Shown: piece after piece, positions 13,092 to 24,111 of the stretch
Numbering within the stretch: the first letter of the stretch is position 1
Layout: the number at the start of each line of letters is the position of its first letter
Assembly (NCBI RefSeq): GCF_036669915.1
Contig: NC_089318.1
Coordinates: 13,644,628-13,708,627 of the forward strand
Source of the DNA: Pocillopora verrucosa
Lineage: Eukaryota; Cnidaria; Anthozoa; Scleractinia; Pocilloporidae
Direction: 5' to 3'
DNA: 64,000 bases
The notes under the pieces: model-generated
Seen by the model: only the letters and a program-made list of their open reading frames with translations
Databases searched by the model: none
Told to the model about the DNA's origin: nothing
Program-made: the position numbers and the translations under genes

Positions 13092-13506
13092 TGATGGGCA
13101 ATACCGCAACATCTCACTGGGTCGTGACATGTGGAAAGAGTTGATTGGTTCGCAAGGCTCATTACAGTACAAATGCAACAAAGAAGGGTTCAATGTCGTT
13201 TGTAGTCACATTCAAGCTTCTAAAGCCAGAATTGGTATTGTTGGCAACAACGAGAATAAGTGTGACTCGTGCGACTCAAGGATCGGACTTGGCACAGGGG
13301 GTTACCCTGACAATTCCAGCACGTGTGGTAACGAGGTCTCTTTTTCAGAAAATAATGGAGACCGTCACATCAAAGCCATGGGATACATCTTGTTACAATA
13401 TATATTACTACTGTTTTGCAAAAAATCTAAGAAGTCTAATCGTCAATATACAGTTTTCCCTGTTTCAAGCGCAACCCTTCGGATAGGGACTCATGTCCGT
13501 GTATAA
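13092..13506 (+). pseudogene. Truncated C-terminal exon of the PAN/EGF family
   Basis: Matches the second part of the 519-nt terminal exon at 38,143-38,661, from DGQYR onward: LGRDMWKELIGSQGSLQYKC, then CDSCDSRIGLGTGGYPD and GDRHIKAMGYILLQ. The first ~70 codons of the exon and its acceptor are missing, replaced by unrelated sequence that begins just upstream of 13,092. The family stop codon (TAA after VQ) has become TAT, so the frame runs on 35 codons to 13,506. Downstream non-coding sequence still matches the paralogue's 3' UTR, including an AATAAA at 13,856-13,861. Confidence 0.88.
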
Positions 13507-14567
13507 CTTTGGTTTTACTCTGGCTCAATCTTTAGCCATTCTTTCTATTACTCTATATAGGTAAATTTCAGATACCAAGTTTAACACTTTTTTCATGTAA
13601 AACGGCATATAAAACAGCATTTAAATATTCTGATAACAGAGGTGTCCAACTCGCTTACTTTGTCGTAGAAATTATTATTGCCTAATAATGTTTTCCAGTA
13701 TTATCCTGAAATTTCAGAAGGTGTATCATTTGAGGAAGAGGTGGACGGGTCAAAATCTCTCCCACCGCGTTTGGGTTGTTATGTGTATCACTATAATCCT
13801 TTAAGGAAATGAACAGCTATGCTTTCTGGCATAAATGAAATTGAAACAATACTTCAATAAAATAGACTACTTTGTTGCAGTTTTATCTTTCATTGCCTTC
13901 AGTGAGATGTAGTTGCACAGTTCTGGACTTATCAGCACAGCTAAGTTCGGGCGGGGCACGTATCTGAGAATTACCTTGGACTTACTGCTTAGATGTTACA
14001 ATCTTCCCTAAGTAATCTTGTTTCTCCATTACATCGCCCGTTTTACACAGATGCCCTCTATTCTACGCTCTTTCCTCTCCCACTTTGTTTACCCTTTCGT
14101 TGCAAATCTCACACTGACTCTCAGAGCCTTATCTCCCGTTGCTGGTAACCGTTTTCCCTTGCTTGCAGTGAGATGGTAGTGTTCCATTTAGAGCTTACTT
14201 ATACAAGAGAAGAGACAACGCGCTAATTTTAAGATGAAAGTTTAAGTCCTTCGTTGCATCTCAATTGTCCGTATCATATTTTTTGATGAAATATGATTAT
14301 TTCTCTAATAACACTATTTACAATAGTGCCGAGTTTTACAATTTCTAGTCATTCATCACTTTTATTCACTTAAATTCTGATACTTGTATCTGCTACTCAT
14401 TTAAGCACCTCCCTTTATTCGTGACAATAAACGAAGCAAAATAAATTTCAAACCCGCGATAATACTTTTTTTAGGAAATGTTTCGGCATGCCTTCATTGG
14501 TTCATTATGTCGTATACGTTTAAAATTAAGCCCTGCTAGAAATATTTTTTAAAACCCAATTAATATT
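13507..14567. other. 3' flank shared with the intact paralogue
   Basis: About 13,450-14,180 aligns with 38,690-39,310, the 3' UTR and downstream flank of the complete gene, and part of it (about 13,870-14,090) recurs inverted at 52,390-52,598. The remainder to 14,567 is unassigned. Confidence 0.65.
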
Positions 14568-14667
14568 GCAGCAGACGCCGAAAAGTTCAGAGCCTGGTGT
14601 ATCACGTCATACATATATATATAATTTGCACAATGGAGAATGTGCTTCCGTTTTCAACGCTTTATTC

Positions 14668-14709
14668 AAGGCCCGACGCGTTTCGGCATTTGCCTTCCTC
14701 AGGGGCCTT
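14668..14709 (-). ncRNA. Hammerhead-ribozyme-like motif in the Penelope-like element
   Basis: On the minus strand: a 7-bp stem I AAGGCCC/GGGCCTT, then CTGAGGA, a short stem GGC/GCC with loop AAAT, GAAA, then CGCGTC ending in the GTC cleavage triplet. Stem III would be only ACGCGT, which is self-complementary; hammerheads with such minimal stem III in Penelope-like elements are thought to work as dimers. There is an extra A between the core and stem II. Confidence 0.6.
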
Positions 14710-14905
14710 AACATGCAATTGTTACAGAGTCGTAATTGGTTAATTGTGTGACGTAGTACAGTGCATGTTGCTTAATTAAATGCTGAGTAAAATCTCTCGT
14801 AAACAATTAGTGTTTCTAATTGGTTAACAGTTTTAAAACCTTTATAACGTATGTTATAAACAACCCATGTACCTAAAACTTTATAAAGGCTTTCGCGTAA
14901 AAGCT

Positions 14906-16511
14906 TTATCCAGTTCTTTTGTTTAGTCCATATGGCTGAAAGGAGTTTAATGTTCTTTGCCAAAAAATCTCTCTTTCTCTAAGGACTTCTTTCTTTTTGT
15001 CAGTCTCTAAATGATCTTTTCGGATTTGCTCTATAATGGTTATGGTAACATTATTGTTAAAGTCGTGAGTTCGTTTGTTATGTAAAAAGTGTTCCGTGAG
15101 TTCGCAGCTACTCACTCCCTTTTTAATATGGTTTCTGTGATTGTTTAACCGTAGGTTAAATGCAGTTTCGCTTTTGCCAATGTATTGAAGTTTGCAAATG
15201 TTGCACTCGATTATGTAAATGATCCATGACGATTGGCAGTCCACTGTATGAAATATGGTATAGGTCTTGTTGTTATTGGGACTGGTGAAAGTTGTGGTCT
15301 GGTTGATCTTTTTACACCAACTACACTTCGTTCTTTCACATGCTCTACATCCCTTTGGTATCAAATTCTGAGGTGTTTCATTTACAAATCTTGAACGAAC
15401 AAGTCTGTCTCGTAGACTTTTCGGTCGTCGGTAGGCTACTAAAGGTGGCTTGTTGAAAATGAGCGATAATCTTTCTTTTGATTTGAGAAAGTTCCAATTT
15501 CGTTTAGCAATTTCTGCAATAAATGTGGTATGGGGGTTGAATGTAGTAACCAGAGGAATTCGATCTGTTGGTTCACGTTCTTTGGTCTGTAAACATTCCT
15601 CTTGAGTCAATGTTAGCACTTTCTGCATTTCGTGGAGAACTTTGCGTTGTGCATAACCACACGCTACAAAGAAATCCGAATATTCCAGGATTCGTTTCTT
15701 CAATGTGTCTGTTGAAGAGCATATTCGCCTCAACCTCAAGGCTTGACTGTATGGGATGCTCCGTTTCAGATGAGGTGGATGTGCTGATGTCCAATGGAGG
15801 TATGGATGAGTATCAGTTGGTTTCTGATAAACATCTGTACTGATGTTGCCTTGGTTGTCCTTTAGAACGGTCGTATCAAGGAAATTCACTGAATGTGCGG
15901 AGATTTCGTGTGTAAACTTGATTGAGGGTGCTACACTGTTAAGGTAATTTATGAAATTAATCAAAGAGTCTTTATCACTTTTCCAGATAAGGAATATATC
16001 ATCTATAAAGCGTACCCAGAGTATGATATGGTCCATCCACTCTGTTTGGTACACGAATCTTTCTTCAAGTCTACCTTCTAGTCTTTGCAAAGTTGGGAGC
16101 GACTCTGGTTCCCATGGCTGTTCCTTTGATTTGAATGTAGTGTTCATTGCCAAAGGTAAAGTTGTTAAGCTTAAGAACCTTCTCGAGGAGACACGATAAT
16201 GTCGTCGGTGATGGCTTGTTCTGGTTCGTTTTGCCTAGCTCTTCCTCCACAATAGTGAGTCCTTCGTCTGTGTCTATATTCGTATATAGGCTTGATACGT
16301 CCAGAGTTGCTAAGTAACACTTTTCGGGTAACTTGCCCAAACTCCGTATTCGCTTAATGAAGTGTGTGGTATCTTGTATGTATGACGGTAGCTTTTCTGC
16401 TATAGGTCTCAAAAATTCGTCCACATAAGCTGATAGCTTCTCCGTGTGGCTGTTCACGGAGGATACTACTGGTCTACCTGTATTGTTAACTTTGTGTATT
16501 TTGGGGAGCAT
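14906..16511 (-). pseudogene. Penelope-like RT (core and palm) and GIY-YIG endonuclease, two frames
   Basis: The first frame (16511-16071) holds RT fingers and palm: MLPKIHKV, YLATLDVSSLYTNI (motif A with its Asp), and IKGTAMGTRVAP. The frame then breaks near 16,070 and resumes in 16153-14906 with VRFIDDIFLIW (the catalytic Asp pair), a Cys-rich linker CRACERTKCSWC, and the GIY-YIG nuclease IIYIIECNICKLQYIGKSE with a conserved Arg and a downstream Glu region. RT copies the element RNA at a nick made by the GIY-YIG domain. The frameshift between palm motifs inactivates this copy. Confidence 0.88.
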
Positions 16512-17292
16512 ATATATAGAATATAGGAGTCCTTGATTGTGCTGGTCTTAAGAGTTTAGCTACTTTTTCTTCTAATTCTCCGTCGTCCATAAGTGTATCT
16601 AAGCACTGGTTTATGAGCTGTTCGTGTTCAAGAGTGAGATCTCTTCCTACTCTCTTGTAATATTCTTCATTGTCTAGTTGGCGTTTAGCCTCCTTTACAT
16701 AGTCCTTTGCATTCATGATGACCGTAGCTCCGCCTTTATCTGCGGGCTTGAGGATTATGTCCGTGTTGTTGCTTAGTCTAAACAAAGCTGCTCTCTCACG
16801 TTTGGTTAGATTATTACGTGGAGATCGTAGATTGTGCAAAGTCTCATCACTGATTTCTTGCCTTAATTTGTCAATATATGTATTAAGGTATGGTTCCCTT
16901 GAAGGTCCAGTATACACCTTGCGCTCCTTCTGGTTCAATTTTTGAAGAATCGATGGTTGGTATCCAGGGCCGTCTATTACGTCTTCTATATTCTCAGGAG
17001 TGTGATATTCCTTAAGGGTTAGTCTACGGGCAAAGGCATCAATGTCCTTACTGATTTCGTATTTTCCTGGTGGCGGTGGTGTTGGGCAAAAGTTAAGTCC
17101 CTTACGTAGAAGGTTTGTTTCCGACTGCGTAAGTTGAATGCCAGATAAGTTTACTGTTCGTCTATTTAAAATATTCTCTATCTGTGTGGATTTCTCACGT
17201 GTCATTTCTTTGGGTTTGACTTTACTCATTGTCCATTTCCGTTCCAATGTCAAATTTCCGTTGATATCTTTTCGGTTTGGTTTCAATCTCAA
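16486..17292 (-). pseudogene. Penelope-like RT N-terminal part
   Basis: A 268-codon frame ending in TPIFYIYAPQ. It contains DIILKPADKGGATVIMN, a block typical of the start of Penelope-like reverse transcriptases. It overlaps the next frame at 16,486-16,511 within a TATATATA run; the expected continuation (TPIFY then MLPK) needs a shift there, so slippage in the short AT run is the likely cause of the break. The initiating Met is uncertain. Confidence 0.85.
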
Positions 17293-17380
17293 TCTTTGTA
17301 TCTGTTCCTGGCGGGTGGGCGACTGCTTAAAAAATACCGCCGTTGTGATTGGCGCTTACCTCCTTCATGCTGGTTGTAAT

Positions 17381-18190
17381 CTAGTGATTGTTGTTGGTAG
17401 CGTCTGTAGCCCACTCTCTGTCCCTTGATGATCTTTCATAGTACCTTCTTTGGCCACGTTCTTCAGGAGGTATTTTTCTTCTTGTGGGGTCTGACTTATT
17501 TGGTGTCAGTTTCTGACGAATGTGTTTCTTGACTACTTCAGCATATGTTTCAGTGCCCCGATCAAGTGGTTGATGTTCTGCCTCTTGCACCGGTTGTTTG
17601 TTCTTACGGGCAGTTTCCAGCTTCTTTTCTTTTTTCTCCTTTAGCTGTTTTTCTTTCGTGTCAATAATTGATTCTATTTCTTGTTCTACTTGTTGCTTGT
17701 CCCTGTCCGTCCAGTCCTCAATCTTCTCGAGTGACTCGAAAGTGTCGGCTATCACGGCAATATTTTGTGCCAGCTGCCTCTCGTAGTGTTCCACGAGACA
17801 TTCCGCGAGCTGCCGTGAGCAATTGCTTAGTATTTCTTTCCATTTGTTTTGGAAGGTTTCATCTTGTCGGCCTGTCGTCGATCGCAAATCAATGGTTAAT
17901 CCTTTCGGAATAATATCTTCCTCTATGCATGTTTTCAGGAATTCAAAGTGTAGTTTCATCCTCATGTTTTTTTCTTTTAGGGAGTACACTTTCCATCCAA
18001 GATCTGTTGGTTTTTCCGTTATTTGAGGGTTCCTCGCTGGATTCGCTGTTTCGATGAAACTAGCGGATGGTGTAACATCGTCCTCGCTGCTTTGCTCGCG
18101 CTCGTCCGTGCGCTCGTCCGTGCGCGTATTAACTCCTTCGTCTTGATTCTGGTTTCTCCTTGTATTTCTCTGTTGCCTTGTCGAAGCCAT
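17381..18190 (-). CDS. Leader ORF of the Penelope-like element
   Basis: A 269-codon frame beginning MASTRQQRNTRRNQNQDEG next to the AT tract. It is highly charged and rich in Arg, Glu, Gln and Lys, with a predicted coiled-coil stretch around residues 160-205 (KEKQLKEKKEKKLETARKNK). No enzyme motif is seen. Upstream ORFs of this kind in Penelope-like elements are not well characterised; a nucleic-acid-binding role is only a guess. It lies 88 bases upstream of the next frame of the element and is itself unbroken. Confidence 0.7.
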   Translation of the reverse strand: MASTRQQRNTRRNQNQDEGVNTRTDERTDEREQSSEDDVTPSASFIETANPARNPQITEKPTDLGWKVYSLKEKNMRMKLHFEFLKTCIEEDIIPKGLTIDLRSTTGRQDETFQNKWKEILSNCSRQLAECLVEHYERQLAQNIAVIADTFESLEKIEDWTDRDKQQVEQEIESIIDTKEKQLKEKKEKKLETARKNKQPVQEAEHQPLDRGTETYAEVVKKHIRQKLTPNKSDPTRRKIPPEERGQRRYYERSSRDREWATDATNNNH

Positions 18191-18214
18191 TCTATAAGGT
18201 TATATAATATATAT

Positions 18215-18219
<5 letters not shown>

Positions 18220-18267
<48 letters not shown>
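18220..18267. repeat. AT microsatellite at the Penelope-like element's 5' side
   Basis: An almost pure (AT)n run. It gives rise to long repetitive Tyr-Ile frames on both strands that are not genes. It marks the insertion site of the element. Confidence 0.95.
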
Positions 18268-18269
<2 letters not shown>

Positions 18270-18344
18270 CCAATCCTCCATACCCTCACTCGCTGCCCTT
18301 TAGATTTCCTGGCAAGCATTGGAATGAGTCATTCGCCATTTTTT

Positions 18345-18376
<32 letters not shown>

Positions 18377-18600
18377 CAGTTAATAGTGTGGATTTTTCTC
18401 TCTTCTTCTTTTGTTGCAAGAAGAGGCTTGTATATAAGACATAAGACTGCTGCGTATGAAAAAAAAAATAAATTTAAAAAAACTTAGTTTCATCCATCGT
18501 CGGACAGTGGTGGTGGCTACAAACTATCTCTCTACAGAGCATAGAGAGGCGTGGTGTAGCTGACGTCTTTGAGTGCCAAACTATGCAGAGAAACAAACAT
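18268..18600 (+). promoter_or_regulatory. Orphan copy of the PAN/EGF family promoter and 5' UTR
   Basis: This stretch matches 57,415-57,668, which leads into a candidate first coding exon at 57,672. It contains a good TATA box, TATATAAG, at 18,431-18,438, and shared sequence CATCCATCGTCGGACAG where transcription would begin. Homology ends at GACGTCTTTGAGTGC, just before the position of the ATG in the other copy, so no signal-peptide exon follows. Confidence 0.6.
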
Positions 18601-20240
18601 GTGTAATGTTAACCAATTGATATTTTTTTTATCGGTGAAAGAGTACACCTAGGTTTGGTAGTACCACTTTCTTGTTGCTGCAGTTTGTATCTAATCTCTG
18701 CGGTATCGTCAGGCTGTTTCGCTTTGATTGGTTCCAAAACTCGAGGAGCCTCGCGCTTTAGATCAAGTACGTCACCGCAAGTTTTATTTTTCGCCATCGG
18801 GCATCGAGACTGTCCAAGCGTCCCAACCTTTGTGGTATTATTTATAATTTACCAACAGCATCTGAACACACGTCATTAGCCATTCTTTTTTTCTCTTTTT
18901 TTTTTTTTACCTTTAACATAACCCCACGCTAAAAAAATGATGAATAATTGTGGTTCAGTGAAACATGGACTCGAATAAGGTTACAGTAGGTAGAATATTG
19001 CATTACAGTCAATTTATGATGGTATAGTCTAGATGTGTAATATCATTGTATTTGAAAACGCCTAGATTGGAATAGGCCATTTTACAGTTGTTTACTCAGT
19101 TACTAAGCCTTTGATTTGAACTGAGGGTGAAAGTGACTTTGTTGTGATCAAGACCAGTATCTAACTAGCATGAGTTACATTTGAAAAGCAGGAAGGTTTG
19201 TATCATAACAAGGTCAACCTTAGCCTCACCCACGTTCAAAGGTTTGGCAACCAAGCACACAACCGTGAAATGGACTATTGTGAATTTTGCATCTGTGCGT
19301 TCCTCGCTGGCTTCTGCTTACGTTGAGTTTACAATGAATTCACCTACAGTCACAGAGTAGAGTTAAGTTCAAAGTTCTTATTGCTTTGAGACTTTTCAAA
19401 ATTTTTCGTCATGAATACGAACGTTCACATTTTTTTAGGGCCTGTACTAGAGCATATTCGCGACTCAACAAGTTGTGATACACGAATCCAGCCACCTGCA
19501 TTGATTAAATCTTTTATAGATCGAGTCGTATCCACTTACCAATGTCTGTGTGGAGGAGATATTTATTTATGGATCTTTATTTAGCAGTCCTAAAAAGCGA
19601 TCGATTTCATCCCGAGTATCTCATCTCGAGGCCATAGGTAGGACACATATACGACTAAATATTTTTATCAATAAATACTCACAAATTTCGGTTCACTTAG
19701 AAACCAACATTTTTTTCCCTTTATGTCGAATTTCCTAAGCCATCGTGTATTGAAACTACTGAAATAAAGCATGGATTCATTTGTAACTTCACTTTCCATC
19801 CATTAGGCCTTATAGGCTTTCATTACAGGGTAGGGTAAATACAAATGAGATATCTTTTAGTAGTTATAGTTTTTAAATATTTTTTTGAGATAGTCAAAGG
19901 ACTGACAGTATATTAGTTTATATACTTTTCGTTTAAAGTGGAACTTAGTTGTTTGTTTGCTAGATATCAGAATTTAAACTCAATGGATTTATTATATTTT
20001 TTCATTTCATTTATCTGATCATGTAATAAAGGGCGTGACCTGAACTGTATATTGTATTTCTGACTTTCTTAACAGATGATTGTAACTACAAAATTTGAGA
20101 AGATTCCACTTGTTTATAGCTTTACTATATTATTGTATATCATAAAGTGATTGAGGATCACCGACCAAATGTTGTGGAATTTGTTATTGACTGGTTTTAG
20201 TAAGATTGCTAAATTGCTGTATTCATCCCTTGATGAGTGT
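18601..20240. other. Non-coding interval
   Basis: No recognisable gene, repeat family or RNA. Short open frames on both strands have no domain signature. Confidence 0.5.
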
Positions 20241-20302
20241 TTCTAGGATTTCTGCGACATCCTGTGACTGGGTGATCGCAGACTTTCTGCCACATCCAGT
20301 GC

Positions 20303-20749
20303 TTGAATGGTCGCAGAACGCTTCTGGACCCTTTACATTTGCGTCCTCTCCGTCAACAATTCAAGTACGTTGAAATGATATTTGGTACTTCAAACAAAGC
20401 GGTAGACATCTATGGCCCACAAATTCGAAGTGTAGATGGCAAATTCACCTTGGAAGCTGAAGTAAACAAAGTCGACCGCAAAGAGTTGTTGACATTGGAA
20501 AACCCAAAATGCGCAGAAATCGTAGCTCAGTTTTCTCAATTGAAGGGCGTAACCACAAATAATAACGACGAGAAAGTGATGTTGACTGTTCATCTGATCC
20601 TTGGAGCAAACGAGTACGCTAAGATCAAAACAGGGGCAAGACCAAGAGTTGGGTGCTCGGGAGAACCAGTAGCAGAATATACGAAGTTCGGCTGGACGAT
20701 CTTGTCACCTGGAACGGGGTTGGATCTCAGCAACATTTTCTTAACGTAG
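20303..20749 (+). pseudogene. BEL/Pao peptidase-region (DUF1758-like) fragment
   Basis: A 148-codon frame with LTVHLILGANEYAKIKTG and KFGWTILSPG, a block typical of the region after the aspartic peptidase in BEL/Pao Pol. The catalytic part of the peptidase itself is not evident, so the fragment is probably truncated at its 5' side. Confidence 0.75.
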
Positions 20750-20759
20750 ACCTCCGCAA

Positions 20760-21865
20760 TCGATTACACATAATTGTGCAAGTTAGACGTCTTGGGGCCA
20801 AAGGACAATCCAAGTGGAGAACAGGAAACCGTTCACGAAGAGTTCAAAGAGAAACTAACCAGGAGTTCAAAAGGCTGGTTCGAGACGAGCCTGCACTGGA
20901 AACGGAATCATCCTCCCCTACCGAACAATCACACAGGAAGTTTAAAACGTCTCAAACATCTTGCGCAGAAGTTAGAGATGCAAGGCGAGCTGGAGAGGTA
21001 CAACGACATTATCTAGACTCAACTGAGTCAAGGGGTCGTAGAACGCACTAATGAGGTAGTCAAGGACGGAAGAGAATTCTACAATTCTCATAAAGCGGTC
21101 GTGCGTGAGAACGCAGAATCTACAAAGATACGTATTGTTTATGATGCTTTTGTAAGAGCAGATGCAAGTGTCCCCTCACTCAACGAGTGTCTCGAAATCC
21201 GCCATCCACTACAGAACCAGCTTTGGAACGTGCTGATACGAAATAGGTTCTATCTCGTGGCAATAGCTGGCGACTTAAACCAAGCATTCTTGCAAATTCG
21301 CGTCCGAAGAGAAGACCGAGATGCCTTACGCTTTCATTAAATAAAGGATCTGGCAAGCAAACAGGTAAAAAAACCTTGCGATTCACTCACTCTTTGGTTT
21401 GGCACCGTCTCCATTCCTCTTGGCCGCAGTTATCAAAGAACATCTACATCGATACAAAATGGTGAACCCGGAACTAATGGAGGAGATAGAGCGCAGGTTG
21501 TACGTAGATGATTTAAGCAATGGCAAGGAGACAACAAACCAAGCGTTAGAAATAAAGATGACAGCCACAGCAATCTTTGGTGAGGCAACTTTCAAGCAGC
21601 ACAAGTAGCAGTCCAACAATCAGAAGTAAGAAGTTGAAACTGCGACTTCAGATGAAGAAATTCAGATGTACTCCAAACAGCAACTGGGAAGCACAAAGGG
21701 CAAATAAAAACTGCTGGATGTCCCCTGGGACAAAGAAAAGGACGAAATTCAAGTCAGCTTCCCGATTTCAACCGCTGAGCCGACAAAAAGGAGCATCCTT
21801 GGAAAAGTCGCAAAAATCTACGATCCACTCGGTCTGGCTTCACCCGTGACCCTCTCTGGGACTCA
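20760..21865 (+). pseudogene. BEL/Pao reverse transcriptase fragment
   Basis: Pieces in different frames: the RT N-terminal part at 20,774-21,016 (GPKDNPSGEQETVHEEFKEK), TKIRIVYDAF and VAIAGDLNQAFLQIRVR (21,101-21,340; motif A Asp), LYVDDLSNGKE (21,399-21,608; the YVDD catalytic pair) and an AKIYDPLG motif just before 21,850. Several frameshifts separate them. After 21,860 the sequence jumps directly into integrase, so the RNase H region is missing. Confidence 0.85.
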
Positions 21866-22985
21866 CGACACACTGCACGGAGGAGTGGCCCTTACTATGA
21901 TCAAAGTGCAAGACGTATACTGGGTACCGCTAAGGGCACTCGTAGAATAAGTTCTCAATGCGTGTTCAGGCTGCAAGCAGTTTCAGGCTATGGCACTGGC
22001 AACACTGCCTCCTGGACTCCTATCCACTGACTGCGTAGAGGGGAGCACCCCATTCGAGGTTATCGAAGTTGATTTTGCAGTGCCCATCAATTACCGTATC
22101 AGAGCCAAAACAAAAGGAAAGGCCTATCTTGCATTATGCGCATGCAGTCTTGCATAAGGATTATTCCTGGAAGTACTACCAAACCTAGCAACCAGTGACT
22201 TCCTAAAAAAGTTTAAAATGGCTCATCGCACGCCGCGGGCGTCCGGAGAAGACATATTCCGACAATGGCAAAACCTTTGTTCGCGCTGAGAAGTGGCTCA
22301 AACAAGTTATGCGTGACGAGCGCATAATCGGACTGGTCAAAACAGCTTTAAACAAGACTATCGGATGCGGAATGTTGACCTGGAGAGAGCTGTGTGAAGT
22401 GGTACTGGATGTGGAGATTGCTTTGAATAATCGCCCTTTATGTTACGTAGAAGACGACATACAGTTACCCGTGCTTACCCCTAACTCACTGCTAGTTCCT
22501 CGATTAAACCAGCCACAAGAACTGAAACCACACCATCTAAGAGAATTTGATCAGCACAGAAGAGCTAAATATCTGCGAAGGTGCAAGCAGGGTTTGTGGA
22601 CCAGGTGGACTACCGAATATTTACGAAGGTTGAGAGAACGATACTGGATGAAACACAAGGGTCAAACCACGCCCTTGGCCAAAGGAGAGGTGGTCATCAT
22701 CAAGGACGAGGAACGAAATCGCAATAAATGGACAATTGGATTCGTAGAAGATCTGATTTCGGGACGAGACGGAATCGTTTGAGCTGCCAAACTTCGAGCG
22801 GGGAAAGGAACATTCGAACGGGCAGTACAACACCTTTACCCACTGGAGCTGTCCTGCGATCGGGAGAATGTACAGACTCCTCCGCAACTCAACCCCTAAG
22901 CCCTGACATTCAGGCCCAGGGGGGATGCAGCAGTAGCCGCTCCTCATCGCATTCCCGCATTGATGCTGATTAGAGATATTTAGGA
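21866..22985 (+). pseudogene. BEL/Pao integrase and C-terminal Pol fragment
   Basis: The integrase begins with a zinc-binding piece (LHGGVALTMIKV, ACSGCKQFQA), continues into the core with FEVIEVDFAV, and the longest open stretch, 22309-22782, reads VEIALNNRPLCYVEDDIQ followed by the C-terminal region with EGVVIIKDE-like sequence (here KGEVVIIKDEERNRNKW). A Pol tail rich in Pro/Arg/Ala ends near 22,980. In-frame stops and shifts occur throughout. Confidence 0.82.
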
Positions 22986-23339
22986 ACACTGAACTGATAT
23001 ACTGGACTAACTTTCTATCTCGTTCACTGAATTTCAATTTTTATCGAGTGTGCCATTCTAGTGTTTTTTTGCTCCGTGAAAAAAAAAAAAAAAACATGGG
23101 AGTGTGTGAGAGATTATTCAGCGTAAATTGATTTCCGGTTGATGCTTTGCGATAAGTGTCAGATAATTGAACAACAGGATCATATTATATCTTTAAAATG
23201 AGAGAGACTAGAGCATGAGACGAGAGAGGACAGATCAAGTTGATTTTATAAAGTAAATGTGAAGTTTCGGAACATAGCAGATTCTTTAGTCTCATTTCCG
23301 ACACAGAGTTTTTTAAGAACATGCTTAATGATGCAGAGA
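22986..23339. other. Interval between the BEL remnant and the inverted-repeat structure
   Basis: Contains a poly-A run near 23,080. It could hold part of a decayed 3' LTR, but no matching 5' copy was found. Confidence 0.4.
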
Positions 23340-24111
23340 TCTACACTTTTTCTTTACATTTATTGGAAAAATGTAGGAAATGACATATTTTGATGAGAAG
23401 TTATCTCAACGTTCGAAGGACGTTTTTCCCCGTCTTGAAGAGTGAAAGTTTTACCCCAACTTGTTGGCCTGATATCTCCAATGTTACCCAGTGCCCCAAT
23501 CCAGAAATTGCCATTTACTTGGAAGAGTGTTTGTTCATGGACGAATTGATCTCATTGGTAAAGAAATGGGGGAAATGTAAAGGTCAAACGAAAAAAGTTA
23601 TCAGTCTATGATGACTTAGCTATATTTGGGACCAGTTCCTAATTCAGCTGACCGGTCAGAAATAAAGGTCCAAGTACTCATTTCGCCTATAATAAAATCA
23701 ATTCCGGAAGTTTTCCTAACATTATGGAAGTATCTGTTGATTTTAGGTAAAAAGAAATATCTCTGAGAGAAAGCGTCGCAATGAGATAAATATTTGGTTA
23801 CCTATTGAATGTAAACGATCGATCTGCCATTAACACTCGGAGGGATTTATTTTGCTTACCGTTTTGAGAACGAAAAATATATAAAAAAGACTGCTATGAA
23901 TTCAATCAAGGCCTTGAAGGGATGTTGTTGTTGATGCTTTACACGCTGTTAAAATTCTTCGAAGTGTGCTCCTATTTGGGGACTCTGTCCTTCTCTCCTC
24001 ATATTATTGGAGATACTGGTACTGGCAAACATGTATTTGCGAGGCCATGGATGAAAGGTCGTATTTTTTCATAGGTGGAAACATCCACCATTATAGAAAT
24101 AATTTGTTTTC

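Larger units (their letters stand above)
14616..18266 (-). mobile_element. Penelope-like retroelement, frameshifted copy
   Basis: On the minus strand the order is: a leader reading frame (18190-17381), reverse transcriptase, and a C-terminal GIY-YIG endonuclease. This is the layout of Penelope-like elements with a C-terminal endonuclease. The element lies between the two halves of a sequence that is uninterrupted at 57,370-57,420 (GTGTATCACGTCAT joined through a short AT run to AAGCCAATCCTCC), so its ends lie in an AT microsatellite. It carries a hammerhead-like motif 200 bases beyond its coding end. Two frameshifts in the polymerase mean this copy cannot make a full protein. Confidence 0.88.
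20303..22985 (+). mobile_element. BEL/Pao LTR retrotransposon remnant
   Basis: In order on the plus strand: a peptidase-region segment, reverse transcriptase, an internal deletion, integrase zinc-binding and catalytic parts, and the C-terminal Pol tail. Many frameshifts and stops separate them and the capsid region is absent. The Pol order and motifs are those of BEL/Pao. No pair of long terminal repeats could be recognised by eye. Confidence 0.88.

Noticed and set aside
15568..15843. 91-codon plus frame and other plus frames between 15.5 and 18.0 kb
   Set aside because: Antisense to the Penelope-like reverse transcriptase and leader ORF.
18019..18273. Tyr-Ile repeat frames on both strands
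   Set aside because: Products of the AT microsatellite and of antisense reading of the Penelope-like leader ORF.
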